A stretch of DNA of 64,000 bases, taken from positions 17,418,693-17,482,692 of the forward strand of contig NC_086257.1 in assembly GCF_021018805.1 (NCBI RefSeq), given 5' to 3'. Under the pieces are notes generated by a model. It did no database searches and was not told the DNA's origin. It was given only the letters and a program-made list of their open reading frames with translations. The first letter of the stretch is position 1; every line of letters starts with the position of its first letter. This document shows, one piece after another, positions 25,550-38,566 of this stretch. The position numbers were made by a program, and so were the translations under genes. This DNA is from Prinia subflava. Its lineage: Eukaryota > Chordata > Aves > Passeriformes > Cisticolidae.

Positions 25550-25715
25550 GAGGTGATACAAAGAATGAGACTTGTTCACATCAACCACAGCAGAAGGATC
25601 TCCAAGTTGGAGGGAGATCAGGGAATATGGCCTGTGCACAGCCAGATCTCTGAACAGCACATGCTGTTTATCACACCAAGCCAGAGTCATGACTGCATCT
25701 CTTCCTGGCAGATGA
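25550..25715 (-). pseudogene. Possible second half of the FnIII-like relic, different frame
   Basis: Following a TTCATCTGCCAG acceptor-like sequence near 25708, one frame reads MTLAWCDKQHVLFRDL then AVHRPYSLISLQLGDPSAV. The spacing of hydrophobics and the Pro-x-x-Tyr resemble the E-F strand 'tyrosine corner' of FnIII domains. It lies about 220 bases below the HHYK motif, more than the roughly 30 residues expected, so a small intron or an insertion must be assumed. The similarity is generic and weak. Confidence 0.22.
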
Positions 25716-25829
25716 ATCCTTTCTCTGCTCTTGTTTTTCTCCACCAGTGGCTGTTGTGCTCTCCCAGCACCTCTCCAGAGACCAGCAAAGACAGGGGTAG
25801 GCACAGTGGCAGCACACATGCATTAGTCA

Positions 25830-26015
25830 TTTCCCAGTGATCTTTATTAGTTGCTCTGGCCCCCGTAAACTTATGCAGATTTTGTAATGATGGATTCTTA
25901 GATCTCTTTTTGGAGGTAAATCCCAGCAGATTACAGCACCAATGAAGGCACCAGGACCAGTGATGAAACTGTCCCACCTGAGATCCTTAGGGACACCAGG
26001 AGGTGACGGGTCTAC
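25830..26015 (-). pseudogene. Fibronectin type III-like exon resembling anosmin-1, probably a relic or divergent paralogue
   Basis: A strong acceptor (TTGCTCTGTTTTTCAG) precedes 26015, and 62 codons are then open to a TGA at 25827. The translation begins VDPSPPGVPKDLR and contains VICWDLPPKRDLRIHHYK. From memory of the family, the second FnIII domain of anosmin-1 (Kallmann syndrome 1 protein, a secreted heparan-sulfate-binding matrix protein) begins DPSAPP...NLR and has WDLPEEPDIPVHHYK at the matching spacing. I count about 16 matches in 49 positions, concentrated in the WDLP and HHYK signatures. True avian anosmin-1 is far closer to human than this, so this is not the orthologue. After HHYK the frame fails, but a stretch with the pattern of the second half of an FnIII fold (VLFRDLAVHRPYSLISLQL) appears in another frame at about 25600-25670. 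I infer a decayed or very divergent copy; I found no convincing sister exons. Confidence 0.45.
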
Positions 26016-26039
26016 CTGAAAAACAGAGCAAGGCACAGG

Positions 26040-29000
26040 GAGGAGCTTTCAAAAATTAATATATTTCTAGCAGAAAGACAGATGGTGACATGAGCAGACT
26101 AAAACAGCTGCCAGAACTTGTCTTTCAAATGTTTGGTTCTATCAGCACAGCACACCTACCACTGAAAGTCAATTCAACAATATCTGGATTACTAACTTCA
26201 GGTGTTCTGTTACAGAATGAGAGAGGCTTGGCTGGAATGGAGTTTACAAACCTGGAACTACAATTGCTCAAACTTAGTTACAGATTGAGCTTCAACTCCC
26301 GAGCACACTTGAACTTTGTTCTAACTGTAAGACAAAAGATGCACAGGACAGTACTAAGCAGCTTTAACAAATGCTGTTGACATTCACAATTCCATAAATA
26401 ATGATTTCACCTACCAAAGTGAAAGGATGATCATGCAAGTGGGTAAAATATATTAAACCAGGAAAACAGTGCTAGCATTCCCCATAAAGAAAACACTCTG
26501 CAATTACCAAGAGACAGGATATGGATAAGCAGTTTTCAAGAGGAAAGCCCCTCTATCTCATTAAACAGCTGCTTCACTCCTGCATTTTTTCCTTGTTCAA
26601 CTCTTCACCTTTAATCTGCAATCCTCAGCTATGCTGCACACACCAAGAATGCAAAGCTGACAAGCACAGGAGGGCCTCCCTTATCAGCTTAGGATAAAAG
26701 CAAGAGATCGAAAGGATGGATTGTCTGTGATTTTTCACTGCGGACTGGTAGATATTTTATGCTGGTTTCAGACAGGCTAAAGATTTGGAGATCTGAAGAT
26801 TCATTTATCTTGAAAGATTTGGAGGAATACTGGTAGAAAATAACAGGTGAACTTCCACACATGGGAGAAAGAAGTGCCATGGTGTGCACACCACCGAGCA
26901 GTGTGACTGCACAGGGCTGTGTGGCAGGAGCTTCCTCCCCCTCACAGAGGACTCAGCACTCCCAGAGCTGGCTGATGGCAAGAGGAAGATGCAAATCAAT
27001 GAGTCAGTCCTCTCTCCCCACAGGGATGTGAAAAAAGGGTACATGCAGGTAAAAGTCTGCAGTAATAGGCCAGCAAAGGAAGTTTCTTCCCAATCCCAGT
27101 GACTGCCTTATGGCCTTTAGAAGGAGGGTTTCAATTTTTCGTGAGGACAGCAGGTAACCCCAGAGCACTGCTGAGCCACTGCGGCAGGCAAGAGGAGCAC
27201 AGAGGCTCCCAGGCACTCTGCCTTGCAGTCTGAATAAGGCTCCTGAGGACAGAACAGACAGCTTGGTCAGGGCCTTCCTTATCCTCCCCTCCCTGCTGTG
27301 ATCACAGCAAGCTCCCACTCCAGGCCTCTGATGTGTTGGCAGCCTCTATAATTTAGAGTAGCTGTGATTTATGGCTGGGACAGAGCCTGTACTTAGGGAG
27401 TACAAAGGTAGGGCTGGCCTGACCAGTATAACTGTGTCGTTGCCGGCCCTTTGTATTGATCCAATGAGTGATGGAAGTGAAGAATTCAATGGCATCTGCT
27501 GTCTGTGAGGAACAGCGAAGGGATGGGGAGCTGGGGTGGAGGCAGGGATTGAATTACCCCTCACACCCAGCAGCAGCAGCCAAAAGCGTGATGGTGACAC
27601 TCTGCATTGATGGGAGATCACTCTGGCGACCTCCCTCTGCACCTCCGCTCGGTGAGGAAGGAAACAGGAACAAGAATGAGAAGATTTTTTGAATGCTTCA
27701 TCCTGCATTAATCATGTACCATATCCTTCTCCTCATCTGGTCTCAGGGGGAATGTCACAGGCACTGGAACAAGAGAAATGAGAGGAAGTTTACAGTTGCT
27801 TAAACCTAAGAGAGAGAGGTGTTTGTGGCACACAGCATGTTGTAGCTCCCACTATAAATTCATGGGCAGATTTCCAACAAGTAATAGGGAGCCAAATCCA
27901 AACTATTCAGTGAAAGGCTTGAGCAACCTTTAATCAGACTCCTAATTGGTCTTTTCCTCTGTTTCAACATTTGTTGTTTGAGGAAACCAACAAAAGTTCC
28001 CAAATGAGCTTTTTAAAGTGCCATTCAGGATATAATCACGTCTCTTTGAAAAGGGACAGCTCTAAATTCAGTCATAAATATTTAATACTGTTGTCTGCCA
28101 AATTTAGCAAATGGTTTTAGTGGAGACCTGTATTTATCAAATTACCACCTTCAAGACAAATGCTTACGAGGAATGCTCAGTCTTCCTAGACCTTATTCGG
28201 CTAATGAGGGCATGCCCCATCTTTTCCAAAACACCACTTCTAAGACAATGGTCCAATTTTTACATTACAGCCACATCTGCCTTGTACTGGCTGAGTAGCT
28301 GTCATTTGGATTCCTCCTATCAGCTCTGAATTCCCTTTCATCTGGGGTCTGTGTTATGTGATGGCAGCCCAGAGCAGTGACCTATGACTATGCTTGACTT
28401 CTTATCTCATGACATGTGGACTAACTTACAAATGCAGGTAATTAGTTAAAGACGTTTCATGACAAATTAGACTAATGGAATTGTAATGGTTAAATTAAGT
28501 CTTGGGGTCAGTTTTGAGGTCCCTTGTTAGGGGTGATAGTTAAAATGCAAGCTGTCAGACTCTGGGAAGTATCTTGTTTCTTTTAACAAAGTGCTTTTTT
28601 TGCATGTGAAAAGCCAAGGACATAACTGCTTCGATAGGGTCTGGTCCAAGGGAAACAATCCAGTTGGCAGTTTTTGGATAAGTCCCCCAGTCCTGCCCCC
28701 AAACTCTGTCCTATAGGCAAGACACACAGTGGAGAAGAGCAGTAAGTGTGCAGAAGGATCAAAGCACACAACTTTGCACTGCTCTGAACACTAATCTCTC
28801 ACTCTCCCCTTGCACCTTTCAACTGAAAATTTCATCTGACATCTTTCTTCAGGGAGGAAGTTAATTTTGCAAAATCAAACAGTCCAACATAAATTAAACA
28901 GATAAATCATGTCCTGTTATCCACATCCTTCCTCCAGAAGGAGTCTGCAAGGCTCTCCCTGTAGGCCCTTCTAACAACAGAGCGACTTGATAACTCACAC

Positions 29001-31880
29001 ACTGCTAAGGACAAATGGGAAAGGAAGAGGCAACAAAATGGAAAACATTATTCTGCAATTTTGTCATTCCCCAGTGTGCCCATGTCTTGAGCACAGCCTG
29101 CAAGTCTGTTTGTGCAATCTCAAAAAGGTACATTAGAGTGAGGAGAAGCAACAAGATCATCAGAGATACCAAATGTCTTCTGCAGTAGAAGAGACTTCAT
29201 ACACAAGGACTCGTTTGCTTGACAAACAATAGCTGAACTTGGATGTGATTGAAGTATTTAGCATGGAGTGGGATGGAGAAAGCAAATGGAGTAATTGCTC
29301 TTCTTATAATATAAAGGAAATGCTTTATACATAGTTGGTAGTTGAATGTGGATGTTCACTGATGTGGAGTCCAAAGGAATAAGTGCATTGAAAAAATTAG
29401 ATAAATGCATGGGAATCTAACAGCCACTACATACTGCACTTCAGATACAGCCTCAGCTCAGGAAGCACTAGAAGCTGGAAAGCCATCAGAAAAAGGAGTC
29501 CTCTCCAGTACCATTTTATGCTCTTTTCTTACACTTCCAGCACTGCAGTCTGAGACAGGACACCAGGCTGGGCAGGGCCTTGTTCTGACTCCACAGGGCC
29601 ACCCTCTCATCACCTAGTCTTGGTCTCTCCTCGCTGCAGACAACATATTAGTCACAGATAAGGTCAAGGCACTTCCCTTCAAAGGCAGCCCTGACCTCTG
29701 ATGGCCATGGCAAGGAACAGCTCGATCCAGAGCTGTCTCCTGCCCCAGGATGCGGCGCTGACGAGGGCAGGAGTCTCTCGTGTGTAAGTACGTGTACATG
29801 CACATGTGACTTGGAACAAGTGGAGGTCTCTAATTACACAGTCTCCACTTTTAACTGCAAGCACACGCTTTGATCTTTCCATTTCCAGCATAAACACAGA
29901 GCAGAGCACAGATTTAGACAGACATCCCCCGCTGAAACACTGCTCCCTGCCCAGGCAGAGACTGAGACAGCGAGTGACACAAGGCAGCTGTTTGTTACGT
30001 CCCTGCATCCACACTCTTTGGATATAATGGCAAAAAGCACAGTGCAAGGACCCCTAAGGAAGAGAGTAACACAGGTATCTGTGTTCAGGTATCATTCCAG
30101 AGCCAGCCCAGGCAGCTCTGGCAGGCACAGTACCCTTCACTGCTGTTTACTTCTTGAAACTAGGATCAGTCTATTGAATTCACCTTAAAAAAACAAACAA
30201 CCCAAGGCAGAAGAACAGAGCCTACTCTGATTTGGTCCTTCTGCTTTGTCTTCTGCCATTTAGGCAAATGTCGTCCCCAGTCCCACAATGACAGCTGGCT
30301 GTAGGGGATGCAGACCCCACAGTCCAGTCACAGTGTGTTCTCCTCCTGGCTTGTGGCACTCCCTGCCCACGTGTGCCCCTGCCCCTCAGGGGAGCCCTGT
30401 CACAGACCTTTCTCATGGGTGAGTCCCCCTCCCAGGGCATCTATGTGCTCAGAAAAGCACTTCCCTTCAGGAGAGCAGAGCGTGCACCTTTCCCTTTCAT
30501 GTGTTCTGCTGGTGGAGTGGTGAGGTCCCAAGGACAGTGCATTCCAGCCCAAAGTATGGATGACATGGATCAGCTCCAGCTCACCTTGGGAGCCCTGAGG
30601 CTGCAGCTCCTGCTGGGGCAGCTTGCACAGCTCATCACTGGAGCTCCCAAAGTCCCACCAAAACAGTGCTGTCATTGCTTCTCTTCCCTTTTCTCCCAGC
30701 ATACACACACACAGAGTAACAAGCCAGACCTTTGTGCTTAAAAGGAACACTAAAAATATTAATGTGCATCGAAGGAAAATAATTATTCTTTAGTACACTT
30801 ACTACACTTTTTCTCGGGACAAAAACTGCAGGGGTGAAGAATTTAGGTATTCAATATGAATGTGAGATACCAGTAAGATGACAGGAAGAAATCAAGGCCA
30901 ACATCCACTCAGTGCCTTGACTTTCTGCATCTTTCATTTCCCTAATTCCTGGCACATGTCATTCATGCTTTTTTCATATATGCATAGGGACCAAGTGACA
31001 CTCAAATGCAACAATTCTCCTCCACCAAAAAACAAGAAGTCAGTAGCCCATTAATAGAACTATGCCGAATTCATTGCATTGTGCATCCTTGTAAATATGT
31101 ATGCACACTCTTTTTATATCAGTTCATATATGTGAAATCGTTATAAGCAGTAAACACAAAAATATAAAATGAGAACCTCATGTTGTTACTACACTACAGT
31201 TCTTCTTCTTTATGTGAGAGCTTTTAGCATTAATAGCTAGAGAAGAGTACACACAAGTCACTCTGAGTTTTGAGAGAACTCATTAAGTTCTACTGGTTTC
31301 TATTACAGAGATGGGACTATTTGGACCTTTAACATAAGACAGAAAGACGTGAATAATGATTTATTTGGAATATAAGAGAGAGAAAATACTTCCCATTAGT
31401 GGAATAGCAGCAGCTGTTAACTCTGGAGAACATACATGTATTAGTTTGAAAAGTCCGTAGGTAGGGAAGATATTTCAGCCTCAAGTATCCTCATAAGACA
31501 CTGACATACTTAAACTGCAGTTTGCAATATGTTTGTGGAGTTAATGCCTGACAATTTTTTGGTTTAGTGTTATTATACAGAAATGATACCAGGATGGTGT
31601 TGTCAAATAAATGATTATGTAAGACGCATAACCAATAGATATAATAGAGAAATTAATTTGAAAAATGGATAACATACCCAATCTAATCTAATATCTGTCT
31701 TTAGTTTTGCTTTGAGAAAGCCAGAAAGCAGGGCTATTCAAGAGTTTGCCTTTGGTAGAATACTTACTCAATCCTAATAATAAGGGATAATAAACACTTA
31801 TCTTCTTTGCTTCCACTGCACAAAGATACAGATATTTCCTAAAATAACTTTGATATTTCCATGTAGGATGAAGCTAATTA
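26040..31880. other. Non-coding stretch, no supported gene
   Basis: No gene, RNA or mobile element that I can support. Several 100-120 codon frames exist (for example near 27.35-27.71 and 29.68-30.05 kb on the minus strand) but they are Ser/Cys/Leu-rich, unrecognised and without splice signals. If the FnIII-like block belonged to a minus-strand gene its 5' exons would lie here or further on; I looked for the Cys-box, WAP-domain and first-FnIII signatures of anosmin and did not find them convincingly. Confidence 0.5.
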
Positions 31881-31881
31881 G

Positions 31882-32092
31882 ATTCACAGAGTCACAGAAA
31901 TGCTGGTTGGAGGAGACCTCTGGAAATCTGCAGTCCAGCCTCCCACTCAAAGCAGGAGTGCTGCCAGCGCCAGGTCAGGTCAACCACGGCTTGGCCCCAC
32001 AGCCTCTTAAAAATATGTAAAGACAGAAATTTCACAACCACTTTTGGTGACCTCTTCCAGTGCTACACCACCCTCTTGATGAAGAAATCAAG
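31882..32092 (-). mobile_element. CR1 LINE, 5'-truncated 3' fragment
   Basis: The plus strand reads ATTCACAGAGTCACAGAAAT, the reverse complement of the short terminal repeat that ends CR1 elements. It continues with the familiar avian CR1 segments in order: GGTTGGAGGAGACCTCTGGA, CAGTCCAGCCTCCCACTCAA, AGCAGGAGTG, TTCACAACCAC, CCTCTTCCAGTGCTACACCA and TGATGAAGAAATC. The element therefore lies on the minus strand with its 3' end at 31882. It is heavily truncated, as most CR1 copies are, and carries no open reading frame. Divergence from the remembered consensus is high, so the insertion is old. It is the best single clue that the organism is a bird. Confidence 0.85.
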
Positions 32093-32311
32093 CATGAGAA
32101 AGTCTGCTGAGAGTTGTAGTATTTTGTAAAAGACTAATGAAGGTCAACTAAATTTTGTTCTTAAGAAAGATTTTTTTTTTAAGTTTTGTCCCTAAAAGTC
32201 TTGTCTCACTGTTAATTCTCACAGAAAGAGTAAAACCCAGTTAAAGAATGATATTTACTGGCCTATGTCTATTTTAATCGCTCACCTTCTGATGGTATGG
32301 AAATGTTCTCA

Positions 32312-32436
32312 GTTTTAGCTGATGGAGGGAGAACTGAGGTGAACAGACACTGTGTATTCAATTACACAGCACATCCAAAACAAAGCTGGGAGCTGAATCC
32401 AGATTTCCTACGCACTGCATAACTGAGTTAACCACA
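32312..32436 (-). mobile_element. MIR-like ancient SINE relic
   Basis: The plus strand carries, in order, degraded matches to the reverse complement of the tRNA-derived MIR/CORE-SINE consensus: GAACTGAGGTGAACAGACAC, ATTACACAGC, AGCTGGGAGCTGAATCC (consensus AGAGCCGGGATTCGAACCC) and AACTGAGTTAACCAC (consensus GCTCTTAACCAC). The order and spacing fit; the identity of each segment is modest. Confidence 0.5.
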
Positions 32437-35400
32437 AAATCACTTTAGTGTTACTTAGCTTTCTTTTCCCACCAGCTACTGCAAAGTTAAGATGCAAAAA
32501 GTTGAAAATAAGTGTCTAAGGACAGCAGGAGTGATGACAGCCTTTGTCAGGATCTGAAATTTAGAATTGCTTTTTTTTACTACATAAGAAAAAGTCATTC
32601 TTCCTTATCCCTGTAAGTATGGAGCTCACTTGGATCTCAGTCTGCCATTCTTTCACTTCATCTCCTCTGAGATGAATCCTGCAGTTCCTCCTGGAGTATG
32701 TAAATCGAAGTCATTGACTGGCACACACATTGACTTCAGATTTCTATCAGATTTCAAAGATGCCACTGCAACCTTTGAGAAGGGTTCAGTCTTTAAAGGA
32801 ACACTTAAAAATGACAAGTGGTGATCGGAATGCAGCAGTAGGGGTGGCAAAAGCAGGGTTCAGTGTGTGTATGTACACTTCTAAAATGGATCAGTTGGAA
32901 TGTCATTGAGAGTCTTCCCTGAAGAGCAAAAGAACAGCCAGCTCTGTGCTCACTACCTATCATTTTATTCCCCATCATTGTTGTGCCACAGAGTCAGCTT
33001 ATCTAACAGTAGGAACTGACTTCGTGGAAGGAGGATTTACTCCTGAGAATGGGCCCACTCAAGCCCCTGCAGAGGTGCTATTTTGTACCTGCAAACCTTC
33101 TGTGCACTCATCTCGTGATAGCAGAGATGCAGGCTCCCATTACTATCTCTAAACACACAGCCCCTGTTAGCCCAGATCATGCAGTGCCCCTTTTACTGCA
33201 GCAATGTAAACATTTACCAAGAGAAGACAAGGAAATATGATCTGACACAAGAAGATTAAGCTGTATGGGTTTTTCAGAGGAAGCCAAGTCCTTTAGCTGT
33301 CAGGTAGAAGCCACAGAGTGATGCCTATTGTTTCTTAAAGAGTAATTACTTCTGATTGCTTCCGAGTACACTAATTTGTCTTGATACAGAATGACAGCAT
33401 AACCCAGAGCAGTGGATAACTGCATTACTTTACCTGTGTACAGATTTTCTGGGGCTGGCAAGTACACCCATGCTGGTCTGAGCAGCACTAGAGCATTGCA
33501 CTCACACTTTGCAGGGCTGTACCCAGGCAGGAGCAAAACCTGCTGCCTCTGCTCATGAAGGGAATCCCTCTTGGTGCTGAGATGGGATCTCAGAAAATCC
33601 TGTCTGGTCAGGGATGGGGCTGGCTCAACTCAGCATTATGGAAAGGCAAGGCAGAGGGGGCTGGGAACAGCTGGTTTTTAGAAAGGACCAACTAACCTGA
33701 CTGCAATTGGTAATTTTCTGATCTGCTCCTCTTCTCTCATATTCTCATATACATTATATATGCTACATATGCTGCTGTCTGAATCCATTAATGCACCTAT
33801 GAAAAGCCTTTTGCTAATTTCATCCAAATAAATTGTTTTCAGTTGTACTCCTTCCAAAAGGCAGGACTAGAGAGAATAGAGGGAAAACTTGCTACTTCAC
33901 AAAATTGTTGGAAATGTCAGAATACACTGTGGGTACCACCAAAAGTCCTATTGCTCAGGGATGATTTTGCTATGTCACAATTTTATGTGGTTGTAGCAGG
34001 GCAGGAGGAACCCCTGCACCAGTCAAAGAATCCTGGTTTGTCAATGCTTTGCTCCTGTGGTGCAGTCAGATCAGGAAAATCTAGAATTTTTGCAAACTGA
34101 AAGCTTAACAAAATGTTTAGGTTACGTCACTCAGAGTGTTTTGTTGTAATTTTTAAATATTTTGTTTCTATTTTTTTTCATTTAAATCTTCTGTTCTCAA
34201 TTACCTTAAAACTTCAAAGTAAAAACTTACCTCAATTGAAATAAAATTAATATTTCAGGTAAAAAATGTCAAAAAATACTGTCATAAACATTCTGAAAAA
34301 GCAGTTCCATTGGAACTGCTCGGCTTTGGCTGAGTTAGGGAAGATCCTGGTTCATGAATCATTTCAATTTTGAAAAACTAGGCTTTCTAAGAGGGGACAA
34401 ATAATGAAAGGAAAAACAAAAATCATAAAAGGATCCCTGATTGGTCCTAAACAAAAGTTCACCAAGGCTGTTGTCCAGTGATACTGCCTATTTGCAGAAA
34501 AGAACTGTTTTATCATTACTGACTGTAGTTTATCATAACTGACTTCAGTCAATCAGAAACTGCCCAGGACTTGAAAGTCAAACCCACAGAGCTGCAGTGA
34601 GGGGTTACAAAAATGACCATCATGCTCCCAACTTCAGCTGTCATCCAGAAATTCAAAAGCCAGAGAAGAAGCATTGCACTGTTTTTTCCACCCACCTGGC
34701 ATCCCTCAGATTCTCCTTATGCCACTTTACAAGCCATAGCAGCTCCCTGCTGCTCTTCACATTTTCTGACACTTCTAATAATTCTGGTCTTAAAATTTCT
34801 TCTTTGCGGGGAGAACAGTGAAGGCATTTCAACACTTATTGCAGATTCATTGCAACCTGAAAAAAATGACAATACTCACCTCACATTACCTCTGTGGTGG
34901 TAAAATTATTATTTTTAAGATCTGAGAGGGCTGGCTAAGAAGTTTGTCCTAACTAGAAGAATGCTCCCTTTGGCTTAACAGCCTGTGATTGTTCCCAGCT
35001 CCCCACTTCTGAGGCAAGATAATACTGAGTGTGCCACTCCTGTGGGCTCCCCCAAGAGCCACCTCTCCATAAGATCTCATTATCTACTTGGATTCATTCT
35101 TAGTATTGTGGCAGTTGAGAAGCTTTTTAAGGAGTCCCTCCCTCCCAGGGATGGCTCCCTGCGTTTGTTTGCCTAAATGGTTGTTTTCTTCACCTGTTTT
35201 GTTTTTTTCTGAACCAGTATATAGGCTGGGAGATGCTGTCCAAGTGTTCTCTCACTGATCATAGTTAAAAAGGCTTCTGCCTGACCCATTCCAGACTGCA
35301 CTTGTGTCAGGATGCTCTTGGAGTCCCCAGGGTCTGCAGCCTCTTCCATGGGGGCACATCCCACCGTGCCACAGACACTGCAAAGGGAGACCAGAGCTTG

Positions 35401-37793
35401 TTGGAAACGCAAGGCCCCAGCAGCAGATAAATCCCTGGGGTCCTCATGGGAAACACCAGAGCCCCAAGAGCTGCACAGGGCCTGGGTGCCAGAGTGTGGT
35501 GCAGGCAGAGCAAGAGCTGCCCTGGAGGTGAGTTCAGGCTGGTAAATAATGAGGACTCAAATAAGAGGAGCTGCAGAGGATTTACAGAGCTGATGACAAA
35601 ATGAGTGGCCAGAGACCAAGCAGAGATCACAGCCACTTCCTCATCCTCAGAGCTGAGCAGCCCGTGCTGCCTGCAGCAGCCAGGAGCCCACCTCTGCAGC
35701 CAGAGCTGGAACAGGACCGGGTCTGATGGCTCAGCACCCCCTGCTCACCCATCACCCATCGCCCGTGGTGTCACGGGTGTGCACCCAGCCAGGACAGCCC
35801 CACGCAGTGAAATGTCAGCTGCCTGCTCTCCCAGAGTGCACAGAAGCACAGGAAAGATCCCCACGATCCATGAAGGCAGAGACTTTTGGGGAGTTCTCTC
35901 CATGTGTATGGATGCTTCAGGTGTGATCAAGCCAAATTCTAATTACAGTCAATACAAGCCCAGTGTCCAGCATCCATGGGATAGCACTCTGAAAGCAAAC
36001 AGTATTTCAGAGAGACTTCAGTTATTTATTCTGCAAATTTTGCTGGAGTAGCAAAGAAATTTGGCTCATGAAAGCATTAAGGGAACCTCATGTATAATTT
36101 TTAGTTAGAATTTATTGATTTAATTCTGTCTACAACCAGAACATGAGAACTAATTTTCCACTGGACATTAATTTAGAGAGTTTTCTGAATTTAAAAACAA
36201 TAAAAATGAAGACCAAAATGTGACCAGTTCTTAAAATAACCTATAGAAAATTAAATCACATTAAAGCGTTAAAAATAAATGTGTATTTATGCCAGAAAAT
36301 GGTTTTTCCAGATTTGAATTATGCATTGTGAAATAAAAAGAACATAATAAATGCCTGTGGGCTTCATGATAAAAAGAACTGATAAATAGGTCAAGATAAA
36401 AAAAACCCAAACAAATGGATGCTGTGGTTTGGAAGTCTTGTTTTGTGTTATAGAAGTAATAAAGTAATAAATCAGCATTAACATAAACACATTTACTCCT
36501 CCTCTCCAAAGCAGTTAATTGTTTCACATTATCAATAAATATGTAACATTATTGATGATGTTTTCTTTTCTTAAATCAACCCTGAAGTAATTCTATTGAT
36601 TTCCACTGACTTACCAAAGACCAGTTTAGACCCACTATGACCATTTAAATATATAACTCTGGAAAGCACCTTTCCATAAGATCTGTGACATTAGTTGCTA
36701 TTATTCAGTGTTTCCAAATGCAGTTCTTCCATAAAAGTTATTTACCGGCTTCTTACACTGCAGTTTATCACAACCTTCATTATTTCCTCTAGGAGTTGCA
36801 CTAAATCACCCAGCTGACAGCTCAAGTGATCCAGTTCCCTGACTGCTGGTGCTTCTAAAATAATCAAGGTCCAAACCGCCTTCTATAAAGCTTCCATTTA
36901 ATCAGTGCTGACATGCACCTTAGATTGCACTTCAGGAGGTGCCAGGAGTGCCTCCAGGGCTTTGTGGCTTTATCACCGGGCACACAGAACGTTGTTCTGC
37001 TGGCAGCTCAGGCCACGAGCCCAGCCCTTCACGTGAAAGTCACTGCCTAGGAGGGAGACTTGCTTTACTACCAAATCTCCCTGCACCTTTACAGTTCTGG
37101 CCCAAGGCAGGGAGGTGGGGAGTGGTGTTATTGGGTTTCACTCCAGGGAAGTAACAAGAGCAGAAAACCCCTTGCAGGATGAGCCAGGTGACAGTCAGGA
37201 CCAGGTACAGCCCCTGAGTCCCGCCTGCACATCATGGGTCCAGTCAAACGACTGTCTTGATGAGAAACTGGATATTTTTCTTCTTCTGACAAAAGCAGTG
37301 TCAGCAGAAACAATTTTTCTTCCAGGCACAGCTCATGCAGTATGGGAAAGTAGCTTGAAGCAGATTGGCAGAAGATTACTATTATTCTGCCAATACAAGC
37401 CATGTCTGCACTGGGGAGCTTCTGCCCCCAGTGCCCAACCAGTCAAGCAGCCCTGTGGATAGACTGACAGATATACAAGGAAACTTCCTTTCTTCCAGTG
37501 GTGCTAGCATGGATTTGTCCTGATGAAACTGTGAAATAGATACTGGCCCTCTGTTCATTCTTTGGCACTTGAATGTTTTCTGAGGAGCCACAAGAGTCAG
37601 TGCTGTAACAGCGAGCCATAAAAAGAGACAGAAAATATAAACACATCTGTCCCCATCTCCCATAAAAATTAACAACATTGCACTGAAGAAGTACTTTGTA
37701 AAAGTTCCAGGCAAAAAAATATATTCTTTGAATGATTTTTAATAAAAAAGTGAAAATTTCCCACCAAAGACTAAACTTTCAAGCAAAACGATC

Positions 37794-38309
37794 TTGTCAA
37801 GGATCCAATTTTCCACTGAAAAGCATGATAGGCTCTCCCTTAATAACAATAATAACAATCACCACTGCCAGTGTGCTACAGATGGAGCAATGAAGCAAGA
37901 AAATAGCGTGTTCTTTAACAGAATGAGAAGAATAGGCAGCATTGCCCTGGACACCGTGCTAATAGCAGTTTTTGATCTTGGTACAGCAGCGTTTCCTGCT
38001 CGAGCTACAGCTGACATGGAGCACTGCAGGCTGCTTTTCAACACCTTCACACTTGCTGCTCTCACTCGGAAAACTGTCGAGCGGGAAACCACCACATACT
38101 GCAGCGGGATGAATTTTAATTCCAGTTTTACAAATTTGCATCAGAAAACATTGAAGACTGATGGAAGGAAGCTTATCTGGAGGAATAAGATAAGATCAAG
38201 CAGGAAAAGTCACTTCTTCCAGCCCTTGTGCAGAAGGATGCTCTTTGCAGCAGAGAAATGCATCAAAAACAAATACATAAATCATGATATATCAGTCTTT
38301 GGGATATAG
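37794..38309 (+). other. Unexplained 171-codon open frame, coding status doubtful
   Basis: One of the longest plus-strand frames. After an Asn-run (six AAT/AAC codons from a low-complexity stretch) it reads NRMRRIGSIALDTVLIAVF, then TADMEHCRLLFNTFTLAAL, and ends with a basic segment. The block 37910-38110 has more CpG and more even composition than its surroundings, which might mark a conserved element. I recognise no family, see no signal peptide or domain, and no splice sites frame it. A chance frame or a conserved non-coding element overlapping one is at least as likely as a gene. Confidence 0.18.
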
Positions 38310-38541
38310 AAAGATAATTCCAGCAAAATACACAAGATTTGGAGTTGAAGATGAGACAGAAGAAGGAAATGTTTTTTTCAGCAGGCCCATCCTGGTTTAG
38401 ATGAGGTACCAGACAAAAGGCAGAGCTGGGAACAGATTTCAGATCTCAAAAGTCATAAGATGAAATGCAAAGAAAAACTGATCAACTTACAATTATTTGA
38501 ATAATGCTCGTGGTGGTAAATAGAGATATTTTGGCACTGGC

Positions 38542-38566
38542 GTTTGTTTGTTTGTTTGTTTGTTTT
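38542..38566. repeat. (GTTT)n microsatellite
   Basis: Six consecutive GTTT units. A perfect run of this length is likely polymorphic. Confidence 0.95.

Noticed and set aside
29679..30047. Minus-strand Cys-rich frame with RCLSL and VKSGDC, reminiscent of the anosmin N-terminal Cys box
   Set aside because: The two short matches are separated by about 40 residues instead of about 75, the other cysteines do not align and no splice signals frame the block. Chance similarity is more likely even though strand and order would fit.
35280..35860. GC-richer patch with a plus-strand donor-like CTGGAG-GTGAGT
   Set aside because: No acceptor, no recognisable coding and opposed open frames on both strands; not enough for an exon call.
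38395..38445. Further MIR-like fragment (GGCAGAGCTGGGAACAGATT)
   Set aside because: Only one short segment resembles the consensus; order of other segments cannot be shown.
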